Source: Poecilobothrus nobilitatus | Lineage: Eukaryota > Arthropoda > Insecta > Diptera > Dolichopodidae | NCBI GenBank assembly: GCA_947095535.1 | Contig: OX352773.1 | Location: 86,462,670 to 86,526,669 of the forward strand | Direction of reading: 5' to 3' | Length of the DNA: 64,000 bases | Shown: piece by piece, positions 24,683-36,849 of the stretch | How the letters are laid out: the number at the start of each line of letters is the position of its first letter | Position numbering within the stretch: the stretch's first letter is position 1 | Translations under genes and position numbers: made by a program | Notes under the pieces: generated by a model | The model's database searches: none | What the model saw: the letters and a program-made list of their open reading frames with translations, nothing else | What the model was told of the DNA's origin: nothing

Positions 24683-24833
24683 ACGACACGAGTATTTATG
24701 GCGAACGTTTTACTCTTCGTTTCAAACCCTTTTTCCTATCAACTAATTTTGTAGCTTAAGGAAATAAGATGATGAAAATAAATATGATGAAACGAATAGT
24801 AAAAGGTTCTTCATAAATACGTTTCGTGTGGCT
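24683..24833. mobile_element. Small fold-back element or hairpin, ~42-bp arms
   Basis: ACGACACGAGTATTTATGG at the left end is matched in inverted form by CATAAATACGTTTCGTGTGG at the right end. Next inward, GAACGTTTTACTCTTCGTTTC pairs with GAAACGAATAGTAAAAGGTTC, broken only by a few mismatches. Loop DNA of roughly 65 bases lies between. It is less AT-rich than its flanks, consistent with a short MITE. I could not define a target-site duplication. Confidence 0.7.
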
Positions 24834-26249
24834 TGGCTGGCAAATTAGGATTTAAATTCAAATGCCAGTTTTATTAAAATTAAAAAAAAACACTTTATAT
24901 ATAAAAAAAAAAAAAAATATTCATAATTAAAAAACTAAAACAATTATAATTAAATTTTAAATATTTCATAAAAATTTCAAATAATAATTAATTTATCTTA
25001 TTATATTTGTTTGTTACCCAAAAATTTATTTTGTAATTTCCTTTTTCGGTATTCTTTTATCTTTTATACCATTAACTCTTGATACCAAATTAAAAATATA
25101 ATAAAAATAAAATATATATATACACATATATACATACATGTATAGAAATTAAGAACACTTTGTAAAAGCTTTCTTCATTTAATAAAAAAAAAAAAAAAAA
25201 TGAAATTTAAGAATTTATAATTAAAATGATAAAACATTATATAATAAATGCAAATAAAATCAATACTTTACTTTAAATATTTACAAATTAACACAAATAT
25301 ATATATAAATATATATATATATCTACATATATATTTATTGATTTACAATTTATGTGGTTTTTACCTTTATTAAAATTTTTTTTTAATATTTAACTAAAAT
25401 AAAAACATTTTAACCAATAAGAAAAAAACCAATTTTGTTAAATTAGTCATTAATTTTGATTTTGTTTCTTTTTTTGTTTTAAATTAAATTAAGAAATTGG
25501 TAATTAACACTTAAAATACATTTGTATTTTAATATAATATGTATACATATATTATATAATAATAATTTAAGCATAAAAGTATAAAACATGGCATATAACA
25601 CACACAGTGATAACAAACATCATACACAAAAAGCAATGAAAATTAAAAATTTTCTAATAAATTATAAAAAAAAGTTAAAAATAATATTAAAACATTTTGA
25701 AGTGATATAAAAAAAAAGAAGCAAATTAATAAGATCATAACTACGTGCTTCATAAAATTGTAGTTTTAGTCTATTATTAGAAATTCTTTTCTTTAAAAAA
25801 TTTTCAACAAAAATAGGTAAAAAATTTGAAGATAGAAAATTATTTTCTTTTCAAACTTTCTTATTTCAATCAAAAAATTAAATTTTCATTAACTAGAATA
25901 AACCTAAAACCAAAAAAAAAAGAAGTTTATAATAGAAACAAAAATAATATTTAACACTACGATCTTACACAAAAATCATGCAATTTTTAATTATCTCAAT
26001 GAATTAGAACTACTGGAAGAGATCATCTCATATGAATTTAACAAACAAATTATCCCTCGTTTTAAATGTAAGTCTCTTTCTAAATGCGTCCCAAACTGTT
26101 AAGTTCACAACAATTTATTTTTTTGGGTAGTCGATATTAAATATTTTTTTTTTTCTTTCGAATTTAAAATACTTTAGATTTCCTTCAATTCTTTTATTTA
26201 TTAATTTATTTATTTACTTTATTGTTATAATGTCCAATATTAATACATA
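24834..26249. other. AT-rich intergenic DNA
   Basis: Long A and T runs and ATATAT tracts, with no coding frame and no transposon ends seen. Confidence 0.5.
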
Positions 26250-26258
26250 GCTAATATC

Positions 26259-26534
26259 ACAGACTAAATATATTATATAGACGAACAGTTTCATATAAAA
26301 ATTTTAAGTCTTTTAGGAGCCAGCATGAACATTTTTTTGAAGCCAGACTAAGTATTTTAGATATTTAAATAGCAAAAACAAAAATGTATAGAATATTCTT
26401 TTGTATTTTCTATTTTTGTAATTTAAATATTCTAAAATACTTCGTCTAGCTCCGTAAACTGCTTAGTCTGGCTCCAAAAAAAAACTAAAAATTTTTATAT
26501 GAAACTGATCGTCTGTATAATTTATTTAGTCCGT
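26259..26534. mobile_element. Fold-back (palindromic) transposable element with 9-bp target duplication
   Basis: The left terminus ACAGACTAAATA... and the right terminus ...TATTTAGTCCGT are inverted repeats that stay aligned almost to the centre, with arms of about 130 bases each. Landmarks in the left arm are GACGAACAGTTTCATATAAA, GGAGCCAG, GCCAGACTAAGTATTTTAG and ATATTTAAAT. Each recurs reversed in the right arm. Perfect 9-base direct repeats GCTAATATC flank it at 26250-26258 and 26535-26543. A 9-base duplication with long inverted repeats points to a Mutator-like (MULE) or related cut-and-paste family, non-autonomous. It encodes nothing. Confidence 0.85.
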
Positions 26535-26658
26535 GCTAATATCCAAATTTAACATTTTCTATTTGATTTCAATTACTTAACAACAAGAGAAAAAGCAAGT
26601 GGAATACTCTAAGTGCCGACATACAATAAATTTATGCGTACTCAAATTGACCCATCTT

Positions 26659-27819
26659 CTAACATGTCAAGATGGGTAAAGATGATCTAACGTCAGCTAG
26701 CTGGTTATCATTATACCAACATATCTTCCAACATGTCAAAATACATGAAAAGTAATTACGCGCAAATTCAATCCTCGTATCCAATTTATTACTCTCAAGT
26801 TGAAAATGATTGTGCTTCGTACAGTCTACGCATTTGAATGAAGACTCAGTACAATCCTTGGTTTTATGCTGCTTCGTGCAGTTTGAGCAAATATCCATTT
26901 TAGTGCACTCATTGGCTTTGTGATTGAACCCCAGACACTTGATACATTGCATAGCAGTTATGTCCTCCGTTATGTAGTGTGATTCCCAGTCTGTGTTAAT
27001 GTATTTGTTTACTACTTTATCAAACATCGATCCATTTACCTTCATAAATAAGTTCCACTTTTTTGTTCTCTCATCCTGTTTCGTATGTATCACTTTATTT
27101 TCATCTTGCTCCTGTATGTCAGGATTAAGTTGTAGAATATCATTTTTTATTTCCTCAGAGTTGTACTTTTTATTCAGGCCCACAATATTAGTTCTCAGAT
27201 TAAGTTGTTTCGTGTCCTTCATAATGTATTCCTTTCCCAGCTTCTTTTTTAGTTCGCATTTTAATACTTTATTATTGCCCTAATTGTTGGTGTTCCTTAT
27301 ACTTGCTGGTGTTATCTTACCTTTTATAATTTGTTTAATGTCCTCTCCCGGTTGGTTCTTTTTGGGCTTGACATAAATCGTTTTAGTGAATTTGTTGCTT
27401 GTTAATTTAGTTGTGATTGATTTATTTCCAGCTATCTCCGCAAAATATAGTATCTTCTTTGATGCATTGGTTTTGTTGTTAGTTAAGCTGTTTATTTTAT
27501 TAAGTTGGCTAAGCTGCTCATTTATACTTTTAAATTTTACCTCCAATAGTGTATCTTTTTTATGAACCATAGATTCAATCTCGTTCGCTGTTAATTTTCT
27601 TGCCTTGTTAAGTGAGTTCCTGTATTCCTCACACATCCATAATACCAAGTCACCCAGCACTTTTATTTTGTTGGGCTTCGAACCGCTTACACTAGCACAG
27701 TTGCTATGTATTCATCAGCTGCAGAATCCATCGCAGCACAAGGGGTTCTGGCCATTGGTCACTTGTAGATCACAGAACTTGAATAGCTCTAGGTTAACGT
27801 TCGTATTACTATTAGCCAT
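26659..27819 (-). pseudogene. Broken ORF1 of a non-LTR retrotransposon
   Basis: On the minus strand a single frame runs from ATG at 27819 to a stop at 26659, interrupted by two adjacent TGA codons near 27715 and by TAG at 27280-27282. The N-terminal part has FKFCDLQVTNGQNPLCCDGFC and then IHSNCASVS, a Cys/His pattern like the PHD-type fingers found in some retrotransposon ORF1 proteins. A coiled-coil-like segment follows. The C-terminal part has zinc knuckles CIKCLGFNHKANEC and CSNCTKQHKTKDC, and a partial third. This is the nucleic-acid-binding ORF1 arrangement of Jockey/I/CR1-type elements. No reverse transcriptase follows on the 3' side, so the copy is internally truncated. The clade assignment is inference. 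Confidence 0.85.
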
Positions 27820-27849
27820 GTTATCTATTTATGTTTTTTGTTCGCTAAC

Positions 27850-29225
27850 TTAAATTTGTATAATAGTGACCCACTACTACGCCTTACTTAACCAAACAAA
27901 AAAAATTTCTTATATAAATATAATAATTTTATTTATTTTATATAATAAGTAATTATGCTTGTAAGATCTTCTTAAATAAGTACTCTCTAGTAAATCTATT
28001 ACGTTAAAAATTGTTAATAATGAATTTGTAATTACTAATTAATATTAAATGAAAACAAAAATTAAGTAACCTTAAATATAACCTAAACCATTTAACCTAA
28101 ACTATATTATATTTAGGTTAAACCTAACCTAAAATATATTTAAAATTTTGAATAATGAACTTATAATAATTATTAATTAATCTAAATGCCATAATAATAA
28201 ATAATATTAAATGAAATTTAAATTTCTACTTTAAATAACTAATAACTAATATTTAATGAAAAAAAAAAAAAAAACAAATAAATAAATTTAAAATATTATT
28301 TTTTTTATGCCGCTAAATGTATAGTTATTACGATATATATGTATTGCAATTTGCAATTATGTAATATGTACGCTACTCTCCGATTTATTATAGTTGAGTA
28401 TCAATTTTTACCAGTACATTTAGTACATATATATAGTGCCCGCTATTTACCTAAAATAATTACATAGAATTAATTTTATAATTTAAAGAAATATATTTAT
28501 TCGATATATCCTAATTAATATTTGGTTGTAAAAATGATTAATCCTCCTATGATTTTATCCACGCAATTTTTAATTGATTTCACTAATTTAATTATATTAA
28601 TTTTTGTATATTCAATTTAACATTTAAAGTCGATATGCAAAAAAGAAACTATGTATTGGTATCTGAGCTGCAGTTATAAAAAAGTGTTCCTCTTACTTTA
28701 CTCAGAATAAGTAACCGCTATTTCCTTACTACACTGCTTATTTCTGGTTTAAAATTTACTCAATATCAATAAATTATTAATAATTATATTTACTTCGCCA
28801 GCAATATACTTTTAATTAAAAATAAAAAAATTCACTTTTATCTATTTAATATTATCCACTGTTTTATAATATATTTCTTTTTTTTTGTCTTGTCTTAATT
28901 TTAAACTTATCATAATTCTTAATTTTATATTTGAATATATTTAAATTTACTAAGCTGTATTTTAATATAAGACTTGAAAAAAAGTACAATAGTACTCCGT
29001 TTGAATAAAAATTCTCAGACCGTTCACTTTGAGTGCCAGAATAAGATTCAAATATGGCATTAGATATGTTTGATCGTGACCACCTAAATACTGACCGGTC
29101 TAGTTATTATGCAATTTTTTTTTTAATTGCCGACATGTAAACAAAATAATAGTTAAATACTAGTAATAAAATTAGATTACTATTTTTTTAAATGAATAAA
29201 AGAAATAATATTAAAAATAATTCCA
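27850..29225. other. AT-rich intergenic DNA with a short hairpin
   Basis: No coding frame. TTTAACCTAAA at about 28093 pairs with TTTAGGTTAAA about 10 bases later. The surrounding AACCTAA words look telomere-like but are few and imperfect. From about 28980 the DNA becomes less AT-rich, leading into the transposon fragments. Confidence 0.4.
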
Positions 29226-29228
29226 ACA

Positions 29229-29423
29229 TTGTTCAGTTTACGCGGTTGGAAATCAAACAGCCATCATGCGCCGGAATACACTAAATGTTCTTTGTTTCCA
29301 AAAGATGCAGAACTTCGAATAAAATGGCTTAGTGCAACACCTGATTTGCAAATTTCTACATCTACCAATATGTGTGTAAAGCACTTTGCGAAGGAACAAA
29401 TACAAGAGTATATTTTATTATAA
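29229..29423 (+). pseudogene. THAP-domain fragment
   Basis: The 64-codon frame contains TKCSLFPKDAELRIKWLSAT and then NMCVKHFAKEQ. This is the core of a THAP zinc finger (C...FPKD.ELR.KWL...C..HF), with the second Cys/His pair visible as CVKHF. The first Cys pair is not complete. THAP domains occur in P-element-type transposases and in animal DNA-binding proteins. With nothing else of either gene next to it, and in a transposon-rich stretch, it is best read as a transposon remnant. A short exon of a host THAP gene cannot be excluded. Confidence 0.6.
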
Positions 29424-30072
29424 ACGGAACAAATACTTTTTTGTCGAATAAACATTTTTAAACTAAAATAATTTCTAAAGTAAATACAATTAAAAAAAAA
29501 AACAAATTCTCTTTCTTATTTCTATTTACTGAATAATGTCATAACGCATTAATACAAACAAAAACAAATATCAAACCTGGGTATTACTTTTCGTAACATT
29601 TGTCCAAGTTGATTAAATTCCGATGCTTGCTCATAACCAATTTTCATAAATTTTGTAAATCTCTAAATTTGTATATTTAAAATTCAAACAAAGTTTATTC
29701 CTATATGAAAAATTCATATAGAAATTGGGTTTGTTTACATTCTAACAACCCTACTTTGAAACCTTTTGGATATGATAATTTGGCCTATCAGTAAATAGGT
29801 GGTGCTTGGCTTGATACGTTTGATATTAGGGTATCAAAATGTAATTTCATAAAAAATTTATAATATAAATTATAATTTAATTTTTCACGGTAATAATAAA
29901 GTATTAATAAGAAATTATTTAAATTATTATGTTAACTATAAAAAACTAAACTAGCCAAGGTTTTGAATGTGAAATGTAGAAAAAGTGTATGTAGAAAGAA
30001 AAAGTGTATATAGAATGTAGTAAAAGCTCACTTAAAATTTTATTTTATATTGCAATACTGATAAACTTTTAT

Positions 30073-32470
30073 TTAGGCATCTGTTGAATTTTGTAAAATT
30101 TTAACAAAAAATTCTGAAAAACCATAAAATGGGTTTCTAAGTTGACTTAAACACTTAAACCGAACAAATACTTCCTCTTCCTCGAATTTTCCCTTTGTAG
30201 TTCTTTGTAAGAAAAAATGGCATCGTCTTTGTAACAAAAAATGGCATTGTTGCCATGACAAGGTTTGTATGTTCTTTGTTCATCCGGGTCATTTTCGAGT
30301 AAGATGTTCATAGCTTTTTCAAAATGCGTTAATACTTTTGACAAATTTTCTGAAGTTTTCAGAATTGATTGTTCTGATTCTTCAGTTTCTGCGGATTCAA
30401 AATTAGTTTCTGATCGGATTAATTCTTCATTAGATAAAGACGCTTGATTAACTTTAACAAGATCCATTACATCTTTCTCGTTTAGTTTAGATCAGCTGCA
30501 ATTTTCAAAATGTTTATGTCAAAAATGGTTTCTCACCACCAACAGTTTTTATACACTATGGATATAAAGTTTTCCATATTCCATTTAATCTTGATGTTTT
30601 TAACTCCTTCCAAAATTTTTCTATTTTATACACAGCATTATGTATATTATATTTTTATCAGAATTCTGTCCAGAAAGGTTTTCAGTCACTCGTTTGATTT
30701 ATCATTTGCTTAAATGTTCTTCTTAAATAATACACCTTAAAATTTGGAATAGCTCCTTGGTCCATGAGTTGAATCAGTGGCGTTGTATTCTTTTACAGAA
30801 ATTAAATTTCTACCAAATCGATCAGATTTTTCAAATTTGTCCGATACGATGGTGCATCCAGAAGAAGTAAGCTTATGTTCATAATTGCAGAAAAATATGC
30901 GTCAACGTCTGGCATATTTTTTTACCTGATAACTATGAACAAAAAATAAGCGCATGTACGTAGAAATTTTTTTTTGCAGTAATTGTTGTTCATAGAGGCA
31001 AGCGCATACAATGTCAATTTATCTAGTTGTTTGAGAGTTTCAGCTGATTTCAATTTAAACAGTTTCCGTTTGTTGAAGTGTAAATATTAAATAAATAAAA
31101 ATAAAAATGAATGATGGTTTAAGAATTTTAATGGATTGTTGAATGATGATGAGGATCCAAGTTCATTTTATGAAGTTTCTCTAAAAAAAGAAAAAGGAGA
31201 CGTGTAATTCTTCAAAATATAGTAGAACAAACGAAAGAAGATAACAGTTTTCTTTCTTCTTCCTAAAGAAAATTCATTTTCCATCTTTAATCTTGTAGTA
31301 ATTAATAATTTTATTATAGCATCAGTCCAGCTATCTAAATTTATTTGCCTAAAAATAAAAGAAATTTTATCAACTTGACAATTATATATTTTTTTTTATA
31401 ATATGAATAACATACATATATATAGATAGAATTTATATTTATTTATATTAACTTAAATTTTTTACTTATGTACATGTTTTTGAAGCCATTTTGTTAAATT
31501 TATAAATAATGCAAGCAATTGCAAGCGTACTAAAATATCTTCAAAATATACCCGACACTGATGTAACATTGATAACTATGAACTGTAGCGCCTGCTTTTT
31601 AAGTTAGCAGAGTTTTTGACAACATGCAACTATGAACAAAAAATCTTTTATTTTGCGCAGGTGTGACAACTATGAACATGTCTTAACACTTTTCTTCTTA
31701 AATTTACTATCATCGAAAATATTTTGAGTCCTCCAACCTTTTCTGTTGAACATCCCACTGGAAGTAGATTATTGTTTTTTTTAGAGTGCTGAGTTTTCAG
31801 ACTTATTTATTAAAAGGGGCTTTAATTCAAAATCGCCTGCCGTATTCATTCCAAGAAGCAGAGTTAAAAGTTCCTTACGAGCTTTATATTCTTTTGTCAT
31901 TTTATCATCTGTTGATAAAAATGTTCTTTCTGTCATGCGTTTCCAATACAGCCCCGTTTCGTCTACATTTATAATTTGTTCTGGCAGGTATTTGTTCTTT
32001 TCGATGATTTTTTTTTAAAACTTCTCGGTAGTTTTGTACTACCGTGAAGTCAGCACTTGCAGCTTCACCTTTTAATTTTAAACCACTCGCGGCTTGTTGA
32101 GAAATTTACATTTTGGGAGGATTCGTCAATATCATTTCCTTTTAATGTTTTAAAAATAGTTTTAGCTTTTCTTCAATAATTGCTTTGATAAAAGGAATTG
32201 TCCTTTGATTATTATCTTCTATCCAAATACCTATAAAAATAAACCAAACATACCTGCATTATCTCAATTTATATAATTGTAAAACATCTAATAAATTTTC
32301 CATCTGTTCCATTATATTGGTTAGAGATCTAGTCAGCTTTGACAGTCTTGTTGCAGCTAATTGCACAAATTCTTTGATATTTTTTTCTTGTTTTGGTTTG
32401 ATTTGAATGGTTGATTTTGGACTCACCTTCGAGCATATTAAAACCTTTAACTTTTGGTTCGAAACATAGA
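30073..32470 (-). pseudogene. pogo/Tigger-type (DDE_1, CENP-B-like) transposase pseudogene
   Basis: Read on the minus strand across several frames, the order of a Tigger/jerky transposase is visible. First a helix-turn-helix start (EGES...SPKSTIQIKPKQEKNIKEF, about 32350-32440). Then the CENP-B-type second domain (STSREWF and KLKGEAASADFTVVQNYRE). Then the catalytic core start (EQIINVDETGLYWKRMTERT, about 31900-31970). Then LLLLDAPSYR and TPLIQLMDQGAIPNFKVYY (about 30715-30870). Then the acidic C-terminal tail (30147-30467, with NEELIRSE and SEQSILKTSENL). Frameshifts and stop codons occur throughout, and in LLLLDAPSYR the Asn usual after the second catalytic Asp is missing. The segment between the two core blocks is replaced by the insertion at 30.9-31.7 kb. 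Not functional. Confidence 0.85.
30915..31690. mobile_element. Insertion nested in the Tigger-like pseudogene, with CTATGAAC repeats
   Basis: Transposase similarity stops near 31690 and resumes near 30900. The intervening DNA carries AACTATGAAC at 30931, 31574, 31628 and 31668 and its reverse complement core at 30988. The longer word AACTATGAACAAAAAAT is shared by both edges as a direct repeat. In the middle a frame starting at ATG near 31107 reads into DEDPSSFYEVSLKK before breaking. The boundaries are approximate and the family is not recognised. Confidence 0.5.
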
Positions 32471-33050
32471 TATATTACCCCAAGATAGGCAATGAAGAAA
32501 ATATTTTCAGTCAATTTTGAGAAACAGCTGAGTGAACCGTACTTACATATGTATTGCTTTAGTTTCTTCAGAAATAGTTCCTAAAAGATGAAATAGTTTC
32601 ATTTCTATATTTTTTAAGAATTTTATCACTTATTTTGTTATTTTACAAGAAGATAAAATTTTTAATAAACTTAATTAAATTTTAATTTTAAAAAGAAAAT
32701 ATACATTAAGTACATATAAATTATTAGGTAATATAAATATAAACAGCTGAATGGAGGAAATGTATATACATACATAGTATAAAATGCATATGCATTTTTT
32801 TGACTCAATACCTTCCTTAAGATAGGAAACGCTTAAGATGAAAAGAAATACTATCGACTTCCTTCCCGTCTGTTAGTAATATATCTATGTTTCGAAAGTA
32901 ATTGCTTTTCGTATTTTTTGGACTCTCAATTCTCAAAGTTAATAATACAATTTTTTAAATTTTGATTTAAGTTTTATAAAATTAATTTTTTGAAAATATT
33001 TTAATTTTCATAAAATTAATTATTGTACTATTTGTATGTATACCTTAAAC

Positions 33051-35605
33051 CAGCGGTCGGCAAACTTTTTTGGTTATGGGTAAAATTCGTCTAAGATGAG
33101 ATTTTTTGAAACTCGTAGCGGGTCAGTGGCAATTTTATATGAAAGTAATTTAAAAAAAATAGTTAAACCAAAAGTTAATTCATTTATCATCAAGCAAAAC
33201 AAATTTTATATAAACATAAATTGGTTAAATTCAGTACACAATAGTAAAAATAAATCAAAAAACAACAAAAATAACACTTAATATTTTAACTGCTATCAGT
33301 AGGCGAAATAATGGCTTCCATGATGCTGTACTGTTGAAATTAATTTGGATAAGTCTGGTTCATATTTTGACATTTTAAGCCGAACACATTCATCAGAATG
33401 CTCAGTAGTCAAACTGGTCTTGTTTTTATTTAAAATATATTTCATTTGTGAAAATGTTTGTTCACAATTATAGCTTGAGCCAAACGCAGATAAAAGAGCA
33501 AATGCAACTTTTTTGATACATGTGAATTTTGTTGGAAGAGATGCCCAGCACGTAGATATCATATCAAGATGATTTTCTTCCGTTTTCTCTAAATCTCCAC
33601 GTAAAGTTTTAAATTTATCAGTCCATAAAGTTGAACTTCTTAAATAAATCAGCTCTAGGCTAAAATTGGTGATTTCAAGGAACTCAAAATATTGTAAATC
33701 TAAAATACTTTCATCAATTACATCCGCCTTCGTTATAAACGCAAATATTGGACCGTGCTTTTTCAAAGTTTGAAATCTATTTTTAAATTCGTCTTTCATG
33801 CTATTAATATAAGACTCAAATGTCTTTACATCGAAATCATCAACATTTCGTTTTTCTTCTTGAGTTTTTATATGTAAGAAATAGTTAAATTTACGATTTT
33901 TTATATCCATTTCAAATAAAACTAATTTTGAGCAACAACTCTTCCATTCTTCATATAATTTTAAAATTGTGTGGCCGTTACCCTGAAGTCGTTTGTTAAA
34001 TTCATTATAATGGTTCATTATATCAGTTAAGAACAGAAGTTTTAAGAACCATTTCTTATCATGAAGCTCGGTATAATTTTCTCCGATTTCAACTAGAAAT
34101 ATTTGTATTGCATCAAAGCAAGCTACAAATCTATTAAGCACCTTTGCTCTGCTTAACCATCGAACTTCAGAGTGCAACAGTAAACTTCCATACTCCGCTC
34201 CAATTTCCTCTAAAAACGATTTATAGCGCCTGTGTGTTAAAGCAGAACGTGCTGTAATTATGTTAACAATTTTAACAACCGTCTTCATAACATCATTAAG
34301 ATCTTTCATCGACGCCTTTGCACATAAGTTCTCCTCGTGTATAATTCAATGAAAAAATAAGATAGGACGGCCGAGTTGGTTTTCTAACAATTTCACGAAA
34401 CCAATATTTTTTCCCCGCATAGACGGAGCACCATCAGTTGTTATGGAAAACAATTTCTTTTTTAAATCTAAAATTTTTTCATTTCCAAACTGCGTGAACT
34501 CCTGAACTTTACTAAGAATATCAGAGCCTTTAGTTGTACCGTCCATTGAAGCTAGAATGCACAATTCCTCCTGGACTTTAAAAGAATTTATTGATGCAAA
34601 CCGAGCAATAATTGCAAGTCTTGCCATATTATTTATGTCACTGCTCTCGTCCAGGGAAATACTACTTCACTCAATAATATATCGTTTTTGATCTGAATGT
34701 CAATGTCTGCAGCCATATCTTTTATTCGTCGCTGGATAGTTCTTGCTGATAACGGAATTTCTTTAATCCTGGCCAAGATTTTTGTTTTATTTTTGAAACC
34801 ATTAAAAAGGTGTTCGGAACATTGGATAAATCCGTCTTTAAATATTCACCATCTGAAAATGGTTTTCCAATCACAATCGCGTCTAATCGCAAGAGCTGCT
34901 GCAAAGCTAGCAGCTGTTGAGTGGTGATGTTGCGTTATGAACTCTGTAAAACTCCTTTTGATTTCCAAAATTCAATACGTGCTTCTTGATGTTTCCCAAT
35001 TTTTCATCGTTTGGCATGTCACTTAGAACTTTATGTTTGGAAGAAAAGTGCCTCTCAATATTGTAAGTTCGACCAGTAATTGTATCCCCACATAAGCAAC
35101 ACACCACACGGTCACCACTCTCAATACATCCATAATTTTCTTTCCATATAGGTTGAAATAATCTCACCTTTTTTGCCTTGGATTCGGTCAAGATTAAAAA
35201 TCACAAAAAACTATTATATTCACCGCTATTTTTGTTTACTAAATAAATATTCCACGTTATCTTTGTTTCGACTTTGCGCTTGAAATGAAAATTTAAACTG
35301 AAACATAGAAACATAACTTTACATTTATTTTGTGCGTAGCAACATAAAATTTATCAAGGCTACTACGATTTTAAAAGTTCGCAAAATTTTCAAATTCTAA
35401 TCTCAAAGCCTTATAAAAACAATTGTTGGGAAAACTTTTAATTTTATATACAATTTTTGTAATCAAAAAATATATTTATTGATTTGGAACCAAATTTTCA
35501 ATTTCGAAGCGGGTAACATGAAATGATGATTTGGGTTAAGGCAACACCCGGCAAACTATGACCCACGGGTCATAGTTTGCCGGGGTCATAGTTTGCCGGG
35601 TGGTG
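33051..35605 (-). mobile_element. hAT-superfamily DNA transposon, nearly full length
   Basis: The element is about 2.55 kb. Its left end is CAGCGGTCGGCAAAC and its right end, reversed, is CACCACCCGGCAAAC, an imperfect 15-base terminal inverted repeat with CGGCAAAC in common. Flanking CCTTAAAC (33043-33050) and CCTTAATT (35606-35613) may be a decayed 8-base target duplication. It encloses a minus-strand transposase pseudogene. The right end is elaborated into a long palindrome, annotated separately. Confidence 0.85.
33296..35191 (-). pseudogene. hAT transposase pseudogene (BED finger, RNase H-like core, dimerisation domain)
   Basis: The N-terminus (from 35191) has a BED-type finger, CCLCGDTITGRTYNIERHFS with the final SKHK. 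A frameshifted part gives AIVIGKPFSDGEYLKTD, the hallmark of the hAT group related to ZBED and GTF2IRD2-like proteins. Then come LDESSDINNMARLAI and SITTDGAPSMRGKNIGFV, which hold catalytic core residues. Next is FFH-stop-IIHEENLCAK, where a Cys codon has become TGA at about 34337. The rest is a 337-codon open frame with HSEVRWLSRAKVL and the C-terminal dimerisation segment ALLSAFGSSYNCEQTFSQMK. At least two frameshifts and one nonsense codon make it inactive, but most of the length survives, so the insertion is not very old. Confidence 0.9.
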
Positions 35606-35611
35606 CCTTAA
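35536..35611. repeat. Palindromic right end of the hAT element
   Basis: TTAAGGCAACACCCGGCAAA and the following CTATGACCC (35536-35564) are matched in inverted orientation by 35582-35611, with one mismatch. Between them a further GGGTCATAGTTTGCCGG gives a second, nested pairing and a tandem direct repeat of the same word. The structure could be an extra terminal repeat copied during an aborted transposition. Confidence 0.8.
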
Positions 35612-35619
35612 TTTATGTA

Positions 35620-36220
35620 CATGTAATTTAAAAAAAAATCTCTAAATAATGGAAATTCCCGATAAACGTTTTAAAATTCCAATTTATTAGCCGTTAATTT
35701 TGAATTTTTCAAATTTACCGCACTTTACAATTGACAAAGCCGATTTGATTATTGTGTCAAAGCAAAAGAATGTCTGTGAATTTTGGGTTTATTATGATAT
35801 TCAGAAAAACAAAATTTAGATAATCATACATAACTCAGGCAATCAAAATTCAAACAATTTAAAAATCTTAATTTTGATTTTTGCGAATAATGAAAACAAC
35901 CTTTCTTTACATACTTAGGTAAATTTAGATAAATAAATACATATGTATATTTCTCTAAATGAAAAATGAATTTTATGTGAAAATAAAAAATTCAACATCA
36001 CGTGCAAAGTAAGCAAAAGATTTTTCCATATTAAATTTCAACATTTTGGTGCGCAAAGAAAGAGATGATTCAATACAAAAAGTGGGACACGTTTTTACTC
36101 TAGTATTTCTTTCTATAGTATTTCTAATTCGTTGATCTAACCTATTATTTTTTATTCTAATTTTAAACTACAGGAGTAGTATATATGCACATATTATGCA
36201 TGTTTTGATATTTAATATGA
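35620..36220. other. Intergenic DNA, no gene seen
   Basis: AT-rich, no coding frame, no recognised repeat. Confidence 0.5.
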
Positions 36221-36221
36221 T

Positions 36222-36845
36222 TATACTGCAGTCCGTCGAAATGTTTCGATGAACAAAAATACCACATATGGTATGCTGAAATCAGAATTATATGCACGTC
36301 ATTTTTATTCCAATTTTTGTTTTGTGTATGCTGTAGTGCGTGGAAATGAAAAGTGAATGAAAATAAATGAAATTCCTTTCGAAACATTTAATCATTCGAA
36401 AGCAAGAAGGAAGTGTATTTAGTGTAAAATAATTTTTATTTTTTAAAAGAAAACAAAGTAAAGATAATTTTTGTTTTAATATTTCTTTTTTTTTAAGTTA
36501 TAAATTTAAAAATATTTTTTTTTTAAATCAGTACATTTTTCAGGTTAAAAAATAATATTTTCAGTAATTTTCTTTCCAGCAAATCTCCGTTTTTAAAATT
36601 CATCGTAGATTTATAAAAATTATTTTAAGCGTATTTTACTTTTGAATTTTATCAATTGTCTTTGTACTGAACAAAAAAAAAAAAATATCTATACCAAAAA
36701 ATACTAGATACAAAAAATATTTTACGAAACATGACTTTAACATTTACAAAAAGAGTTTGCAGTCGAACGGACTTCAGTATACCAATTTTTTCGAATGTGG
36801 AACGAACTTTTTCATTCGAACGATTTTTTCACCGGACTTCAGCAC
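36222..36845. repeat. Possible MITE with ACTGMAGTCCG terminal words
   Basis: ACTGCAGTCCGTCGAAATG near 36226 has inverted relatives near 36767-36790 (GAACGGACTTCAGTATACC reversed) and 36830-36845 (CACCGGACTTCAGC reversed). The similarity covers 15-30 bases and is imperfect. CGAAATGTTTCGA near 36237 and TTTCGAAACATTT near 36376 form another inverted pair inside. The span is about 620 bases, without coding potential. Confidence 0.4.
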
Positions 36846-36849
36846 AACG

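Noticed and set aside
28075..28130. Interstitial telomere-like AACCTAA repeats
   Set aside because: Only a few imperfect words occur, in an AT-rich context, and no array is formed.
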